Positions 16,430 through 25,058 of a stretch of 64,000 nucleotides of DNA are shown in pieces. How positions within the stretch are numbered: the first letter of the stretch is position 1; each line of letters begins with the position of its first letter. Made by a program: the position numbers and the translations under genes. This DNA is from Brumimicrobium aurantiacum (GTDB taxonomy: Bacteria > Bacteroidota > Bacteroidia > Flavobacteriales_D > Crocinitomicaceae), in assembly GCF_003402975.1 (NCBI RefSeq), contig NZ_QURB01000002.1, forward strand, positions 165,061 to 229,060. Direction: 5' to 3'. The notes under the pieces were generated by a model that searched no databases, was not told the origin of the DNA, and saw nothing but the letters and a program-made list of their open reading frames with translations.

Positions 16430-17383
16430 TTAATGTGCATATTTCAGCTCTTTCGTTTTCAAAAACACAAAATTCTTTACAGTCCCAATTCTCTCATCCA
16501 CCTCAAACCCCGTATACCTCTCATTAAACCTAAAATACAGATTTTTCAAATACCCACCATCGTCATCCATCACATACAAGTCAATACGATTTTTAGTCAA
16601 GTTATTTGCTCCGTCTCTATCAATTCCATAATATTCTAACCTGTGCATAAACCAAATATGATCAGCCAAATCTGCTAAGTTATATTCGAGTTGGATGTCT
16701 GGAATCTGTGGTAATTGAAAAGGGTTTTCCTGGGTACGTTTAGCCGATTTTATTTTCTTAAGAATCATCCCACAACAATCCAATCGTCGAAGAAGTAGTT
16801 TTAATCTGAGAATAAAGTCATACTTTTCATCTGTTGTCAGCTTGACTTTTAAATTTCTAAATAAATTATTTTCATTATCTATGATTATCAATTTGATTCC
16901 ATTTTGAGTGACATAATCTTCGATAAGTTCCAAGAATTCATTTTGTTCAAACTGCTTTTCTTTTTCAATGAAGAGCTTTTTGCTTTTAAAAGAGTTCAGT
17001 ATTTCTGAAGCTTGATCAGTTGTTTCTTTATTCCAAGGCAGCTGCTCAAGTTGGTGCGATTGGATATTTCCAGCAATGGAAAGTAAACGTTTGCTTAGTT
17101 TTGATGGAGATTCAAATTGTGTTAAATACAAAACACCTGAATGTTCTGCGACTTCCAAAGCAAGCTGACCGATGAATGTTTGCTGTCCCATTGCAGCAGC
17201 TCCACCTAAAATGTAAAGTTCTCCTAATTTTAATCCATTGAGTTGATCGTCGATGTTTGAAAATCCTGTATTTAATGAAAGGAGTAAGGGATTCTCAGCT
17301 TTTTCTATTACCTTCTTCACTTGATGCTTCAAGCTAGATTCTCTTTTATCAGTGATCTCATTTTGTTCTTCCTTACTTTTCAT
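16430..17383 (-). CDS. DnaB/RecA-like ATPase domain protein with degenerate Walker A
   Basis: The 317-residue protein resembles the C-terminal RecA fold of DnaB-type helicases: TGFSNIDDQLNGLKLGELYI (39-58) matches the entry to that domain and KLIIIDNENNL holds the Walker B aspartate (D169). The P-loop reads GGAAAMGQQTF (60-70) where DnaB has the form MGKTAF. The invariant lysine is replaced by glutamine, so ATP hydrolysis is doubtful. It has no DnaB N-terminal domain, only a charged 35-residue lead. Its start lies inside the end of the AAA+/M41 gene (11-base overlap), so the two are made together and likely act together. Confidence 0.6.
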   Translation of the reverse strand: MKSKEEQNEITDKRESSLKHQVKKVIEKAENPLLLSLNTGFSNIDDQLNGLKLGELYILGGAAAMGQQTFIGQLALEVAEHSGVLYLTQFESPSKLSKRLLSIAGNIQSHQLEQLPWNKETTDQASEILNSFKSKKLFIEKEKQFEQNEFLELIEDYVTQNGIKLIIIDNENNLFRNLKVKLTTDEKYDFILRLKLLLRRLDCCGMILKKIKSAKRTQENPFQLPQIPDIQLEYNLADLADHIWFMHRLEYYGIDRDGANNLTKNRIDLYVMDDDGGYLKNLYFRFNERYTGFEVDERIGTVKNFVFLKTKELKYAH

Positions 17384-19469
17384 CTCTCCACGATTTTAAA
17401 GTATCAGTTATTACATTGTCCTTCTGTTGACTTTTATTAAGAACAATGGCTCTGTGTATTGCTATATCTTTCATGCTTTCTAATTCCTTTAAAGCCTTTA
17501 CAATTGCATCACGGTAATGTGTTGACTCGTTCTTAAAATCGATCTTCTTCGCGCCGTGTTTATGGTACAATTCAATAAACTCTTGTTGTTCAAATTTTGA
17601 TTTGTTTTGAAGTATTTGTGCCAATTCGAGTAACATTCTGCGTTCTTTTTTTAGCGTTTCTTCGGCTAGAATTTGTGCCGCATCTATTACATTAGAAATC
17701 TCTTTTTCCACTTCTTCAATTTGATGAAAGCTTGTTGAATTTTCGGTTTTATTGCTTGCATAATGGTAAAGTTTTTCGCCCATTCCGGCGTTTTTAAAAG
17801 CGTTGTCAATTAAGCTATACGCTTTTTGAATATCTGAACTTGCACCCAATGTAATATACTCCTTTCCAAAAATGTACTTTTCTGCCATTATTCCAGCGAG
17901 CGCTACTGCAACTTTGTTTAATAAACTCTTTTTTGAAGTAAAGTCTTCATTGGAACGTGAAAACACAAAGCCTTCTTTTCCATCTGTGGCTGTTGCGGTG
18001 ATGATTTTTGGTGCTTCGTTCAATAAATGAGCAATCACTACTGCGTGACCAGCTTCATGTACTGCTGTTATTGCCTGGTTCTCATTGTTTCTTGGTTTTC
18101 TTAATTCTCCTAATTTTGAACGCAATGGAATACTCAAAGCATTCACTTGATTGCTTTGGGAAAGAAAAGTACAGAGCAGTTTGTTGTCCTTTTCAGATAA
18201 TGAAATTTCATGTATTTCCTTTTCTTCCTGTAATACAGCTTGAAATATAAGTGCCGTTTGCGATTTTATGAGTTGATAAATTGTGGTGAGAACAGGTCGA
18301 GCACCTTGGGTTGGATAAACGCCTTCATCATAAATCTTATCGATTAAAGTTGAGTCATAAGTCCAGTGAATGGAATAATGTTTTTCCAGCATTTTGAAGT
18401 ACTCGCCAAGCTTCATCGTAATAAGTTGGCGATATGCTTTTTTGTTTAATGCAGGATAAATAATGTGATTATTTCCTAATCGTGCAATTTGTTCATCACG
18501 AAAACGCTCCTGCAAGGCTGATTTTATGTCGGGAACTGTTATCTTTTTGCTGACTTCATAAAATTCATCGGCAGAAATGTCTGTATTTAGGTTATTGTTG
18601 ATTTTATAAGCTTCGTCCAAGTTTCCAACCACGAAAATGAGGGATTTACTGAATTTCCGTTCCACAGGTTGACGCGCAATGAGTAAGGCTTCCTCCAAAA
18701 AACGAATGGTTTCTTTGCCATTCAATGTTTTTAAATGCAATACCAACTCTTCAACCATGTCAAGATTATAGCGTTGCGGCACATATTTTACCAATTCGTA
18801 ATGTAAACTTTGTGGAATAGCTAGGTATTCTTCGGGTTCCGTGTCGATTAACATTGCTGTTTTCATTTCTTCCAAAAACAAACTTTTCTCTTCGACAACT
18901 ATTCCGTTTTCGATAAGCATTCCTTTCGAAATCAACATTTTTAGACTTCTGATGTGCTTTAGAATTTCAGTAACAATTTGTTTCCAGAAATTTTCAATAA
19001 TTTTCCCTGAATCCAGCAAGTCCCACACCAATCGATGAGCGCCATTTTCCACTTCTTTTTTACCTGATAAATTCTTTTCAATGGTTCGTGCATGTTGAAA
19101 TTCATCTAAAATGATGATCAAAGGCTCGTCATTTAAAACCGCGGCAATTTGTTGCACCGATTGATTAAAAGAATGCGGTCCATATTTCGCACCAAAATCA
19201 ATCCGAAATGTTTTGTCTTTTATCTCTAATAACTCAGCGATTCTTAAAAGCAAAGAAGTTTTTCCTACGCCAGTAAGTCCCCATAAATTAACCACATTGG
19301 GTTGGGTCTGTATTTCCGCCAAAGTGTACCATGAGCGTATGTTGTCAACGACTTCATCAATTGCTTTGTCGATACCTGTAAATTCAGTTTTAAGTTGATT
19401 TCTAATCTTTTCTAAGCGATTAATTTTCTCATTAAATACTTCTTTTAACTCCATTAAATTGTTATTCAT
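17373..19469 (-). CDS. Clp-type AAA+ ATPase fused to an FtsH-type M41 metallopeptidase
   Basis: A 698-residue predicted ATP-dependent protease. The AAA+ part has Walker A GLTGVGKT (64-71), Walker B IIILDEF (D122, E123), a sensor-1-like VVGNLDEA (N283), an arginine-finger region ERFRDEQIAR (R330) and sensor 2 TQGARPV (388-393). These last features are those of the Clp/HslU clade, not of FtsH. The C-terminal part is an M41 zinc peptidase: HEAGH at 471-475 and the third ligand D546 in GASSDIQKA. It has no membrane segment, unlike FtsH, so it should be cytosolic. About 150 residues of mainly helical sequence separate Walker B from sensor 1. It leads a minus-strand cassette with the RecA-like gene. 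Substrate and trigger are unknown. Confidence 0.75.
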   Translation of the reverse strand: MNNNLMELKEVFNEKINRLEKIRNQLKTEFTGIDKAIDEVVDNIRSWYTLAEIQTQPNVVNLWGLTGVGKTSLLLRIAELLEIKDKTFRIDFGAKYGPHSFNQSVQQIAAVLNDEPLIIILDEFQHARTIEKNLSGKKEVENGAHRLVWDLLDSGKIIENFWKQIVTEILKHIRSLKMLISKGMLIENGIVVEEKSLFLEEMKTAMLIDTEPEEYLAIPQSLHYELVKYVPQRYNLDMVEELVLHLKTLNGKETIRFLEEALLIARQPVERKFSKSLIFVVGNLDEAYKINNNLNTDISADEFYEVSKKITVPDIKSALQERFRDEQIARLGNNHIIYPALNKKAYRQLITMKLGEYFKMLEKHYSIHWTYDSTLIDKIYDEGVYPTQGARPVLTTIYQLIKSQTALIFQAVLQEEKEIHEISLSEKDNKLLCTFLSQSNQVNALSIPLRSKLGELRKPRNNENQAITAVHEAGHAVVIAHLLNEAPKIITATATDGKEGFVFSRSNEDFTSKKSLLNKVAVALAGIMAEKYIFGKEYITLGASSDIQKAYSLIDNAFKNAGMGEKLYHYASNKTENSTSFHQIEEVEKEISNVIDAAQILAEETLKKERRMLLELAQILQNKSKFEQQEFIELYHKHGAKKIDFKNESTHYRDAIVKALKELESMKDIAIHRAIVLNKSQQKDNVITDTLKSWRDEK

Positions 19470-19669
19470 CTTCGTTTTTTATTTTGATTAAAACAAAGGT
19501 CAGGGCAGATGCCGCCAAATGATGTCGGAGGGTGGTTTTATACTTTTAATGCGTATCCGATACTTTACCAGTAAATTTTGAATTAAACTTCAATCCTCCA
19601 TAAAACAGAGATTTATAAAATATGGTATATTATTAATTTCAATATATGACAATATTTAGGATTCATGAC

Positions 19670-19780
19670 GCAAGCAATCCGTGATTATCCGAATTCACCT
19701 GAGGTGAAAATCCGTGATTATCCGCGTTGCTTGCAGTTCTGCTGCGTAAGCCCAAAGCATCCGTGTCATCCGTGTTCCAT
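19670..19780. repeat. Cluster of ATCCGTGATTATCCG repeats
   Basis: Repeated AATCCGTGATTATCCG units are framed by GCAAGCAA (19,670-19,677) and TTGCTTGC (19,727-19,734), with a 15-base palindrome at 19,694-19,708 in the middle. Two shorter ATCCGTG(T) copies follow to about 19,777. A single related copy lies near 1730-1750, so this is a dispersed intergenic family of this genome. Confidence 0.6.
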
Positions 19781-19909
19781 TACAGCGTAAACCATTTGCG
19801 AGGTAAAGGAGCTTAAATGATTTCACTACTGGCTAAGATTCCGATAGGCATTATACTTTTAAATAAAGGTGAATTAAGAGTAATTGTATTGAAATTCCTC
19901 CTTCATGCT

Positions 19910-20028
19910 CTCCAAAGGGGGAGGCGCTGTCAAGTAGCTTTCTGTTTAAACAAGCGTATTACTTCTTTAAAAAGTTTAAAAATGTTTTATTAAAAAGAGA
20001 ATATTCGTGATTACTTCCCCCTTTGGAG
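19910..20028. repeat. Long-range inverted repeat with CTCCAAAGGGGGA arms
   Basis: The 13-bp arms at 19,910-19,922 and 20,016-20,028 are perfect complements, separated by 93 bases. The right arm is followed by GGGGACAAAGGGGAGG. This is another palindromic intergenic element, similar in style to the one at 1810-1907. Confidence 0.55.
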
Positions 20029-20078
20029 GGGGACAAAGGGGAGGACTAGAAAAATAAAGATTCCTCCCACTAGAAATG

Positions 20079-20107
20079 TTGAAGAAATACCAATATTCTT
20101 ATATTCG
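20079..20107 (+). promoter_or_regulatory. Promoter of the WYL regulator
   Basis: TTG at 20,079-20,081 and TATATTCG at 20,100-20,107, separated by 18 bases, resemble the Bacteroidota -33/-7 pair. The ATG follows 12 bases after the -7 box. Confidence 0.45.
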
Positions 20108-20119
20108 CTTAAAAACTCA

Positions 20120-21025
20120 ATGTCAGCACAAGCCATCATTCGCCGTTACAAACGCATCATCGATCTCATAGAAACTGGGCAATTTCCTTCTATGGATGAA
20201 ATTATGGAATATATCGAGCGTATAGGATTAAAAGCCTCTAAACGAACTGTTGAACGAGATTTTGAAGCCATTCGTAACGAGTTTAACGTGGAGATTGAAT
20301 ACAATTCTATTAATCGCGGTTACTTTATCAACAGAGAGAAGAGTTTAGCTATTGATAGTTTTCTGAGGCTATTGGAATTGGTTGAAACAGCAAATGTCTT
20401 TCAAGAGAGTTTGAAGGAAAGTAAAGAGACACTGAATTATATCGACTTTGAGTATGAAGGAAATGTTTCAGGTATTGAGTTTCTACAAGATATTCTAATG
20501 ACAATTCGTAACTGTCAACGCATTCGATTTCAACACGATAATTATCATTCAGGAAAATCAAAAAAATATCAAATGAAACCTTATCTTATCAAAGAATATC
20601 AAGGACGATGGTATGTTGTGGGAGTGGTTTCAGGAATGGAAGAAGTAAGAACTTTTGGTTTAGATCGAATTTCGGAATTGGAAATACTCACCAAAACATT
20701 TGTTCCAGACCAATCACTTAATTTAAAAGAACGGTTTCATGATGTTGTGGGACTAACATATTCTTTAAGTGAACTCACTAGAATTGTAATTGCAGTAAAA
20801 TCAACTCAAATTCCTTATTTAAAATCTCTACCCTTGCATCATTCACAGAAAATCCTTGAAGAAAAAGATGGCGAAACCTTGGTTGAATATTATTTAAAAC
20901 CCAATTATGAATTTAGTCAGCTCCTTTTTATGCACATGGATAGATTGCGAGTTTTGGAGCCGGATTGGCTTGTTGAAGAAATGAATGTAATGTTGGAGAA
21001 GATGCGGGCGATGTATGCCAGGTGA
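20120..21025 (+). CDS. WYL-domain transcriptional regulator
   Basis: A 301-residue regulator. The first 60 residues form a helix-turn-helix (AIIRRYKRIIDLIETGQ, then ASKRTVERDFEAIRNEF as recognition region). A WYL ligand-sensing domain lies at about 125-200 with YLIKEYQGRWYVVG and TFGLDRIS, followed by a WCX-like C-terminal extension. WYL regulators often control phage-defence operons and bind nucleic-acid-type ligands. It stands between the AAA+/M41 cassette and McrBC, each transcribed on the opposite strand, so either could be its target. The direct target cannot be seen. Confidence 0.85.
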   Translation: MSAQAIIRRYKRIIDLIETGQFPSMDEIMEYIERIGLKASKRTVERDFEAIRNEFNVEIEYNSINRGYFINREKSLAIDSFLRLLELVETANVFQESLKESKETLNYIDFEYEGNVSGIEFLQDILMTIRNCQRIRFQHDNYHSGKSKKYQMKPYLIKEYQGRWYVVGVVSGMEEVRTFGLDRISELEILTKTFVPDQSLNLKERFHDVVGLTYSLSELTRIVIAVKSTQIPYLKSLPLHHSQKILEEKDGETLVEYYLKPNYEFSQLLFMHMDRLRVLEPDWLVEEMNVMLEKMRAMYAR

Positions 21026-21110
21026 CCCGAATATGACACAGTTTTTTGAAGACTTCCGACTTAGTATTATAATCTAAGCATAGAACTTTATAGGATTTAA
21101 ATGGAGTAAC

Positions 21111-22355
21111 TCACCCCACAAACCCATCCAAAACCTTTACCCCCAAATCGGCACACAATTCACCATCCTCAACAACCTTCACAAATTTCAAATATCCTTT
21201 ATGCGAGAAATCATCTTTAGCAAAAGGTACTAAGTCTGTAGTTTTAAAAACATCATCTTTGTTGTTTCGGGGATCTCCGGGATAAAGCAGCATCACATTT
21301 TCAGCATTCCAAAAACGAGCATAAGTGTAAACTTGACGCAAATCGTCAACACTGGCTGAGAATCCTGGTCTTTTCCACTTGGTATCGATAACGTATTTTC
21401 GTTTGGTCGTTTTGTGTTCAAGTACAATGTCTGGTTGTAGACTATTGCCTTTCCAAAAACTTTTAGAGCGTTGCGGAGAAACAGTGTAATCTTGAAAATT
21501 AGAACTTGGTTTTAGGGTTTCTTTCCTTAGTTGCACAAATACATATTCTTCCCACAATTCATTCATGTCAAAGAGTAGGGCAATCATATTTTCTCGTCCT
21601 TTATTGATGTCGGGAGAGTAATTTAAGATGATCAAGCGGGCCAATTCAAAAGCTCTTTTGTAAGGCATTGTTTTACGGTTAAAAACCACGCTTTCCAATA
21701 ATTTGGGCGTCACTTTAATGTGTTCAACCTCAGGAAAAGACAAAGTCATGCGTCTCCACAAATCATTTAAACGTGAACCACGAGAAAATTGTCCCACAAT
21801 ATTCAAAGCAACAGCCAGAATTTGATGTAACTGATGATTGGTATCATACACTTGGTGTGTGGTGTAAAAACGTTCCTTATGAATGTGATTGTGACGGATG
21901 TTTTCGGCGAACTCTAATTTTCCTTTCAATGCTTTTACATTACCAGATTCTCGTCGGTATTGTTTTACTAAACCTCGGTGAATCAAGTATTCAATTTCTC
22001 TCAGAAAATATTCAAAATAGACTTCTAGCAAATTAAGGTTTTGCTTTTTCACTTGTGCTTCACCAGCTCTTTCGGCACTTAATCTTCCACACGCTTTTAG
22101 CATTTGCAACAAAACACCTCTCCATTCACTATCACTTTCATCTTTATCTGCCTTAGGATGAATTTGCAGCAATAATTCTCCGACTTGTAAAACACCCACA
22201 AACTGCTTGAACTTTATTCCTTTCGGGATAATGTCAAAATACGCGCTTTCATGAACGGTGTTCAGCTTTATCAGCGCATCTAAATGCGATTGATTGAAGC
22301 CTTCTTCACCAATGAATAAACGCCCATGTTCAAATCTGTTGATGGCTTTATTCAC
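21111..22355 (-). CDS. mcrC: McrC, nuclease subunit of the McrBC modification-dependent restriction system
   Basis: Partner of McrB that stimulates its GTPase and cuts DNA. At 414 residues it has the McrC N-terminal beta region (GIKFKQFVGVLQVGELLLQI), a helical middle, and a C-terminal PD-(D/E)XK core: LQPDIVLEHKTTKRKYVIDT followed by KWKRP, so D...D-x-K. All three catalytic positions are present. Its start overlaps the end of mcrB by four bases. It is complete. Confidence 0.92.
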   Translation of the reverse strand: MNKAINRFEHGRLFIGEEGFNQSHLDALIKLNTVHESAYFDIIPKGIKFKQFVGVLQVGELLLQIHPKADKDESDSEWRGVLLQMLKACGRLSAERAGEAQVKKQNLNLLEVYFEYFLREIEYLIHRGLVKQYRRESGNVKALKGKLEFAENIRHNHIHKERFYTTHQVYDTNHQLHQILAVALNIVGQFSRGSRLNDLWRRMTLSFPEVEHIKVTPKLLESVVFNRKTMPYKRAFELARLIILNYSPDINKGRENMIALLFDMNELWEEYVFVQLRKETLKPSSNFQDYTVSPQRSKSFWKGNSLQPDIVLEHKTTKRKYVIDTKWKRPGFSASVDDLRQVYTYARFWNAENVMLLYPGDPRNNKDDVFKTTDLVPFAKDDFSHKGYLKFVKVVEDGELCADLGVKVLDGFVG

Positions 22356-24730
22356 TCTTCCTTATTTTCTTCCTTAATTCCAAGTAAACCTTTCAATGCG
22401 GTGATAATATCAAAATCAGGTTGATCAAAATCCTTAAAAACATAGCGTTTTCTTTCTTCGAAGTAATTATCATTCGAAACAGCAAAAGTTACTTTATTTA
22501 GTTTTTCCATAAAGAAATAGGAGCCAATCACCATTTCCATTTTACTGTAATCTCCAAAGAAATATTCTTGAAGTAAAGGGATGACTTTATCCTTAAAAAC
22601 ATTTTTCAAGTCTTCTTTGCTTTTGACATTCAGGAAGTAAGAGTGGCCAATTGTATGGTCACGATCTACAAGTACTTCAATACGTTCATTTATTGTAGTT
22701 AAGAGTTGTGCTAGATTTATCCCTTCAATTTCAATATCCGTCAAAAGTTCAGGATTGGGCATCATTTCTTGGAAGGAGAATCTTCTACGTAATGCGGTAT
22801 CGAGTGCTTCAACTGAACGGTCGGCGGTGTTCATTGTGCCGTATATATCGAGATTCGAAGGTACACTAAACAATTCTTTAGAATAGGGGAGTTTAATACT
22901 CAATTCATTTTTTGCGCCAGTTCTTTTATCAATTTCAATGAGGGTAATGAGCTCACCAAAAATTGCAGAAACATTTCCACGATTAATTTCATCTATGAAG
23001 ATAGCATATCTATTATTTGAATCATTTTTCGCCTTTAAACACAGTTTTTTAAAGACACCATCTTCAATTTTATAACCGAGATCTATTGATTCTTCAGCTT
23101 CGTTTTCAGGTAAAATCGGTTTTATTCCCTCAATAAAGTCTTCGTAAGCAAAAGATTGATGAAAGGTAACAAAATCGTAGTTTTTGATAATTTTATCAGG
23201 ATTAGGATTGTAATTATCGACAGAATCTTTGATGTCATATAATTCTGGAGCCAATTCTTTCACTTCATCTTCTAATATCTCCCAAGTTGAATCCTCTCTT
23301 TTATTAAAAATAAGTGGTTGTTGGCGATTGGCTACTTTTACAAATTCGCATTCATTTATGGTATGACTTTGTAGCTGTCCCCACAATGTTGGTCTGATTG
23401 TTTTTGAATTAGAAAGACTGGCTTTTTTCTCTATCCATTTATTGTTGAAGATTTCTGTAACTTTAGAATCACCAATTTCTAACAAAGCGATTCCAATTAC
23501 CTGCCACCATGAGGAATTACTCACAACATTTTCAAAGTGTTGCTCCTTCGAAATAGAAGTTTCCTTTACTGTATAATTATCAAATAACTGATCTTTTAGA
23601 AAGTATGTTTTCCCAGTTCCAGGAGGTCCAAAAAGGATTTGGTTAATTGACTTTTTTGGATTTTGAATTGTTTCTAGTTCTTTTTTCTCACCTTTCATTA
23701 AAGCCATCAGTCGCTGATAGAAAAATTCATAATTATCACCGTCTGATTTATAGTTAGTGATATTGGTTAATGTTTTCAAAACCAGACTGTGACTCGTTTT
23801 CCAATTTCCATTTACTTTCCAATCTACTGTTCTGCTACTTTTATATTCTTCTTTGGAATTATTATGGTAATAATCTGAGGTTACAATACCATAGCCTAAA
23901 AGTTCATGTTTTCCTTTCTTTACGATTACAATGTCTCCAATTTTTATCTCTTTGGAAAATTCGAAATTTGCTGCAACGTTATTCTTTTTGCTTCCTTCAC
24001 CGCCATAATTTTCCTGTAAAGCAGAATAAATATCATCTTTGGTATCGTATTGAGATAAATCACCTAATTCGTCCCAACCTATGGCCATTATTCCTTCTTC
24101 ATAAAATGAATTCCAATGTTCTGCACTCCTTCCTGGAGAGTATATCCAATAATTTATTGGCTTTCTATCCGATTTTAGCCTTAACTCTAAATTATCTTGA
24201 AGTTTTTTAAAGCGTACTTCATTAGGAATTATGTTTTCTATTCTAGAATTTGAAGCAGTTTCTGTAATGATAGAATAATTTTTATCTAACCATTTGTACA
24301 GTAGCGAAGGGTCATCTATAGTGAATTCTCCAATATTTAACCAGGCTCTTTCGCCTTTCTTATCCCATTTTATCCCTGCAAATTTTGCAGCTAGTTCTTT
24401 ATAAAATGCTATTATTTCAAGGTCTTCTATTCCTGGAAATACTATTTCAAAATGTGCTTTGAAACCATCATGTTGGGTTGGACTTATAACGAGACCTCCA
24501 CTTTTTGTGGAGTTAGCACCTCCACTTTTATCTAATAGGCCTACAAAACAATATTTTTCTGTCCCCTGAAACACCAAACCATGTGCAAACTTTCCACCAG
24601 GGTATTTTTTGTCGTTGGTACTTGCTCTTTGTCTGACCAGAAATTTAAAATTTTTATTATGCTTTTCTCTATATGTAAGTAAGAGTTCGTGTATTTTTTG
24701 ATGAAAATGCATTATACTATTTTTATTCAT
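22352..24730 (-). CDS. mcrB: McrB, AAA+ GTPase subunit with modified-base-reader N-terminus
   Basis: GTP-driven motor of an McrBC system, 792 residues. Walker A GPPGTGKT at 368-375, Walker B FIDEINRGN at 578-586 and the McrB signature MNTADRSVEALDTALRRRF at 633-651 are intact. The N-terminal half differs from the E. coli DNA-binding domain. Residues 1-150 are of unknown fold, and about 190-290 (NYWIYSPGRSAEHW, EEGIMAIGWDELGDL, GDIVIVKKG, LLGYGIVTSDYY) read like an EVE/PUA-like domain, a fold that flips out modified bases. The target modification is therefore probably a cytosine derivative, but which one is unknown. Confidence 0.9.
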   Translation of the reverse strand: MNKNSIMHFHQKIHELLLTYREKHNKNFKFLVRQRASTNDKKYPGGKFAHGLVFQGTEKYCFVGLLDKSGGANSTKSGGLVISPTQHDGFKAHFEIVFPGIEDLEIIAFYKELAAKFAGIKWDKKGERAWLNIGEFTIDDPSLLYKWLDKNYSIITETASNSRIENIIPNEVRFKKLQDNLELRLKSDRKPINYWIYSPGRSAEHWNSFYEEGIMAIGWDELGDLSQYDTKDDIYSALQENYGGEGSKKNNVAANFEFSKEIKIGDIVIVKKGKHELLGYGIVTSDYYHNNSKEEYKSSRTVDWKVNGNWKTSHSLVLKTLTNITNYKSDGDNYEFFYQRLMALMKGEKKELETIQNPKKSINQILFGPPGTGKTYFLKDQLFDNYTVKETSISKEQHFENVVSNSSWWQVIGIALLEIGDSKVTEIFNNKWIEKKASLSNSKTIRPTLWGQLQSHTINECEFVKVANRQQPLIFNKREDSTWEILEDEVKELAPELYDIKDSVDNYNPNPDKIIKNYDFVTFHQSFAYEDFIEGIKPILPENEAEESIDLGYKIEDGVFKKLCLKAKNDSNNRYAIFIDEINRGNVSAIFGELITLIEIDKRTGAKNELSIKLPYSKELFSVPSNLDIYGTMNTADRSVEALDTALRRRFSFQEMMPNPELLTDIEIEGINLAQLLTTINERIEVLVDRDHTIGHSYFLNVKSKEDLKNVFKDKVIPLLQEYFFGDYSKMEMVIGSYFFMEKLNKVTFAVSNDNYFEERKRYVFKDFDQPDFDIITALKGLLGIKEENKEE

Positions 24731-24844
24731 CCGCTCTAAAAACGGTATAAGTTAAACTGATTGTCCCAGTATTTCTGTGCGTTAAATTAACAAACTAGTG
24801 TTGAATAAACAAAGGTTATTTCTTCTTTTGTTTTACCCTATATC

Positions 24845-24919
24845 TCACTCCACCTCAAAACCTGTCACCCCAAATAGCTTCCTAACATCCTCTTTTGAAA
24901 CCTTATCATAATATATCCT
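24845..24919 (-). pseudogene. Possible C-terminal gene remnant
   Basis: A minus frame encodes RIYYDKVSKEDVRKLFGVTG followed by FEVE and a stop. The composition looks like the end of a soluble protein, but there is no start and an in-frame stop lies about 12 codons further upstream. It lies between mcrB and the permease gene and may mark the edge of the island. Confidence 0.3.
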
Positions 24920-25019
24920 AGTACATTCAAAAACATATATTGAATATGTTATGATTTATTCTTTGCAATTTCCCCAACCCAATGTAACCAATGTTACTCC
25001 TATAACAAAAGCTAGAGGG

Positions 25020-25027
25020 TACTTTTG
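25020..25027 (+). promoter_or_regulatory. Bacteroidota-type -7 box for the TauE/SafE permease
   Basis: TACTTTTG fits TAnnTTTG and lies 31 bases before the ATG at 25,059. It falls inside the open frame that extends further upstream, which supports the later start. Confidence 0.5.
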
Positions 25028-25058
25028 TCTTTGTATTATTTATAAACAAACAGAAGTA

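Larger units (their letters stand above)
19470..20119. other. Repeat-rich divergent intergenic region
   Basis: A 650-base gap between the AAA+/M41 gene (minus) and the WYL regulator (plus). It contains several copies of an ATCCGTGATTATCCG-type repeat (19,677-19,780), a perfect TTCACCT-G-AGGTGAA palindrome and a pair of distant inverted arms, all listed separately, plus the promoter of the WYL gene. I see no coding frame worth calling. Confidence 0.6.

Noticed and set aside
16331-16639. Plus-strand frame across the gap between the RecA-like and UDG-like genes
   Set aside because: It is antisense to both genes and of low complexity.
19670-19780. CRISPR array
   Set aside because: The repeats are short, unevenly spaced and nearly adjacent, without spacer-sized unique segments, and there are no cas genes.
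3423-24950. Active integrative element
   Set aside because: No integrase, relaxase or phage gene and no second attachment copy was found in the interval.
24951-25058. 36-codon N-terminal extension of the TauE/SafE gene
   Set aside because: It is not family-like and contains the probable -7 promoter box.
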